Assembly: GCA_020540725.1 (NCBI GenBank)
Contig: JAJBSL010000001.1
Span: 175,867-239,866, forward strand
DNA: 64,000 nucleotides
Direction of reading: 5' to 3'
Source of the DNA: Lachnospiraceae bacterium EP-SM-12S-S03
Lineage (GTDB): Bacteria; Bacillota; Clostridia; Lachnospirales; Lachnospiraceae
Position 1 is the stretch's first letter. Each line of letters begins with the position of its first letter. Position numbers and translations under genes: made by a program. Of the stretch, positions 61,781-64,000 are shown in pieces. The notes beneath the pieces were generated by a model, which made no database searches, was not told where the DNA came from, and saw nothing but the letters and a program-made list of their open reading frames with translations.

Positions 61781-63904
61781 TTACTGCAAAACGAACTCAA
61801 AATCAATGGTTCTCTGTAAGTGATCCACACCAATGGCTCTCACTGCCACTGACTGACCAAGTTTATAGACCTTCCCGGTATGTTCTCCTACCATTTCATA
61901 CCGTTCTTCATAATAATCATAGTGATCATCATACATATTTGTCACATGCACCAGACCTTCAATCGTATTCGGAAGTTCCACATACACTCCCCATTTGGTA
62001 ATACTGGATATCACTCCATCAAACGTTTCTCCCAATCGTTCTTCCATATATTCCACTTTCTTAAGCTTCACAGTCTCTCGTTCCGCTTCTTCAGCTCTCC
62101 GTTCCCTCTCACTGGACTGCTTTGCCACTTTCTCCAAAATCGCAGTATAATGGCTTCTTCTGTCCTCATTCATACGTCCCCGCAGATTTTCCTTGATGAT
62201 CCGGTGAATCTGTAAATCCGGATAGCGGCGAATCGGTGATGTAAAATGGCAATAATATGGTGCAGCAAGTCCAAAATGCCCTGTATTCTCCGGTGTATAT
62301 TTCGCCTGTTTCATAGAGCGCAGTGCAAGCCTGCTGATCATAGTCTCTTCCGGAGTTCCCTCCACTTTTGCAAGGAGCTTCTGTACCTCTTTCGGTCTTA
62401 CCTGATTATTGGCAATGTGAATTGAATGTCCGAAATTATTAATGAAAGTTGCAAGCTTCTTCATCTTTTCCTCATCCGGTGCTTCATGCGTACGATACAC
62501 AAACGGTATCTCCTGCCAGAAATAGTCTTCTGCCACCGTCTCATTGGCAGCAAGCATGAAGTCTTCAATGATTTTCGTTGCAACGTTTCTGTCATAAGGT
62601 TTTATATCAATCGGATGCCCATCCGTATCCAGTATCATCTTCGTCTCCGGAAAATCAAAATCGATGGAACCACGTTTTTTACGTCTTGCCCTTAGAATTC
62701 CGGCCAGTTCCTCCATCAATTCAAACATCGGCACAAACTCACGATATCTCTCACATTCCTTCGGATCTTGTTCTTCCAGAATCTTTTTCACACTTGTGTA
62801 ACTCATTCTTTCATCTACACAAATGACAGATTCCGCGATCTCATGATCCACAATCTCTCCTTTCGGATTTACAGTCATGATACAGCTCAATGCCAATCTG
62901 TCCACACCTGCGTTCAAAGAACAGATTCCATTGGAAAGCGCATGCGGCAGCATCGGTATCACACGATCCACAAGATATACGCTTGTTCCACGTTCATACG
63001 CTTCTCTGTCAAGAGCGCTTCTTTCCTGCACATAGTTTGTCACATCCGCAATGTGGACGCCAAGAATATAGTTTTCTCCATCTCTTGTAATCGAGATAGC
63101 ATCATCCAGATCCTTTGCATCTTCTCCGTCGATGGTTACCGTCTGCCAGCTTCGTATATCCTTTCTTCCCGCTATGTCTGCCGGAATAATGGAATCGCCG
63201 CACCGGGCCGCCTGATTTAATACTTTCTCCGGAAATTCCACAGGAAGTTCATAGCCTTTGACAATCGACATGATATCCGTTCCCGGATCATTGACATGCC
63301 CGATGATCTCCACCACTTTCCCCTCTGGCTTCTTATTCTCTCCACCATAGGAAGTAAGCTCCACCACAACCTTATGTCCTGTCACCGCTCCCTTGGAGCG
63401 TTCCAACGGGACAAAAATATCTTTGATAAATCTGGAATTATCCGGCAGAACAAATCCAAAATTCTTATTTCTTTGAAAATATCCTACAAGCCTCGTTGTC
63501 CCGTGGGACAATATCTTCATAACCTTTCCTTCTCTGCGTTTCCCTTCTGCGGAAGGCTTCAACACAACTTCCACACTATCTCCGTGAAACGCACCATTTC
63601 TGTCATCCTCGGAAATGAAAATATCCTCTGTATCGTTTTCCAAAACAACAAATCCAAAACCTCTCGGATGCGCCTGGTAAACTCCGGTGATGGTCTTCGC
63701 CTCACCTTTCACATATTTCCCCTTCTGTGTGACTCTGATCTTCCCATCAGCTTCCAGAGACTCCAGTACCTTCTTCAAATCTCCTCTTGCCTCCTTCGGC
63801 ACCTGCAGCATGATTGCAAGTTCCTTCAGCTTCATCGGCACGTAGAAATCATCACAGATAAAATCATAAATCACTTTCTTTCTCTTCTCAAATGTACTAT
63901 CCAA
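61781..63904 (-). CDS. rnr: Ribonuclease R
   Basis: 707 residues. 3'-5' exonuclease that degrades structured RNA, including with tmRNA. Cold-shock domain, RNB catalytic domain with DGEDAKDLDDAIS (active-site Asp residues), and C-terminal S1 domain (GVISSITKWGVYVELPNTIEG). Start is a TTG at 63904 (MDSTFEKRKK) with AAGGAG seven bases upstream. A group II intron end lies only about 20 bases upstream. Confidence 0.95.
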   Translation of the reverse strand: MDSTFEKRKKVIYDFICDDFYVPMKLKELAIMLQVPKEARGDLKKVLESLEADGKIRVTQKGKYVKGEAKTITGVYQAHPRGFGFVVLENDTEDIFISEDDRNGAFHGDSVEVVLKPSAEGKRREGKVMKILSHGTTRLVGYFQRNKNFGFVLPDNSRFIKDIFVPLERSKGAVTGHKVVVELTSYGGENKKPEGKVVEIIGHVNDPGTDIMSIVKGYELPVEFPEKVLNQAARCGDSIIPADIAGRKDIRSWQTVTIDGEDAKDLDDAISITRDGENYILGVHIADVTNYVQERSALDREAYERGTSVYLVDRVIPMLPHALSNGICSLNAGVDRLALSCIMTVNPKGEIVDHEIAESVICVDERMSYTSVKKILEEQDPKECERYREFVPMFELMEELAGILRARRKKRGSIDFDFPETKMILDTDGHPIDIKPYDRNVATKIIEDFMLAANETVAEDYFWQEIPFVYRTHEAPDEEKMKKLATFINNFGHSIHIANNQVRPKEVQKLLAKVEGTPEETMISRLALRSMKQAKYTPENTGHFGLAAPYYCHFTSPIRRYPDLQIHRIIKENLRGRMNEDRRSHYTAILEKVAKQSSERERRAEEAERETVKLKKVEYMEERLGETFDGVISSITKWGVYVELPNTIEGLVHVTNMYDDHYDYYEERYEMVGEHTGKVYKLGQSVAVRAIGVDHLQRTIDFEFVLQ

Positions 63905-63924
63905 TTTCGTCTCCTTTCCTAAAT

Positions 63925-64000
63925 GTAGAGTAGGTTAGAGGGCTTCTGCCCTCTTTCCCCTCATCAAACCGTGCATGAGGTTCTCCCTCACACGGCTTTC
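63925..64000 (-). mobile_element. 3' end of a group II intron (domains V-VI), cut by window edge
   Basis: In minus sense: AGCCGUG UGAGG GAGAA CCUCA UG CACGGUU folds as domain V with the 2-base bulge and AGC triad; a following AGAGGGC/GCCCUCU hairpin and CUACUCUAC end fit domain VI and the intron 3' boundary at about 63925. Domain I-IV and any reverse transcriptase lie outside the window. Confidence 0.85.

Noticed and set aside
63925-64000. Terminal hairpin as a simple terminator upstream of rnr
   Set aside because: The two hairpins fit intron domains V and VI with bulge and triad, and no T-run follows.

Overview
This 64 kb window is a chromosomal segment from a low-GC Firmicute of class Clostridia. 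The gene set fits a Lachnospiraceae-like amino-acid fermenter: a Firmicutes S10/spc operon with the zinc-type S14, complete proline- and glycine-reductase (Stickland) operons, and a full selenocysteine system. The species cannot be fixed from the sequence. Nearly all genes are on the minus strand.

Layout: (1) 1-10.2 kb: the S10-spc ribosomal protein operon, rpsJ to rplO and into secY, read leftwards from a strong promoter near 10.18 kb through a structured leader of about 230 nt. (2) 10.4-14.9 kb: a small lipoprotein, a repeat-rich secreted surface protein whose promoter has an 11-G tract just upstream, and a TauE/SafE-type permease on the plus strand. (3) 15.0-21.1 kb: the D-proline reductase operon (prdC, a stand-alone PrdA-N-domain paralogue, prdA, a CBO2463-type small protein, selenoprotein prdB, then prdD and prdE after a hairpin). 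tRNA-Sec (selC) lies directly upstream at 21.35 kb, and proline racemase plus a TetR regulator diverge at 21.6-23.3 kb. (4) 23.5-33.4 kb: the glycine reductase operon (grdX, grdE, grdB, trxB, trxA, grdA, grdC, grdD, one unknown gene) behind a single-aptamer glycine riboswitch with a terminator, preceded by an alanine/glycine:cation symporter. (5) 33.6-42.5 kb: selenium genes in two units, yedF-selD-selA-selB-lysR and a cysteine-desulfurase-like gene-yedE-tusA-like-Se/S-carrier-like. (6) 42.6-51.6 kb: a ribose-type (CUT2) ABC transporter operon with two M20 peptidases, a glutamine-amidotransferase-like protein and a LacI regulator; two LacI-type operators flank its promoter. (7) 51.9-60.3 kb: a rRNA-type methyltransferase, HAD phosphatase, Maf, shikimate kinase and an oppABCDF peptide transporter. 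(8) 60.6-64 kb: tmRNA, a small unknown protein, SmpB, RNase R, and the 3' end of a group II intron running off the right edge.

How the genes fit together: peptides and amino acids enter through Opp and the symporter. Racemase makes D-proline, which PrdA/PrdB reduce. Glycine is reduced to acetyl phosphate by GrdA/B/E/C/D with electrons from TrxB/TrxA. PrdB, GrdA, GrdB and SelD each have an in-frame UGA codon and need SelA/SelB/SelD/selC, all encoded within the same 27 kb. I see four selenoproteins (prdB U151, grdA U44, grdB U349, selD U16).

Most notable: a second, split copy of PrdA distributed over three genes, with the PrdD/PrdE break exactly at the PrdA self-cleavage site; a terminator-bearing leader between selC and prdC; the G11 promoter tract; and the uncharacterised CUT2/M20/amidotransferase operon. 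All family assignments come from reading motifs and order by eye; no database search was run.
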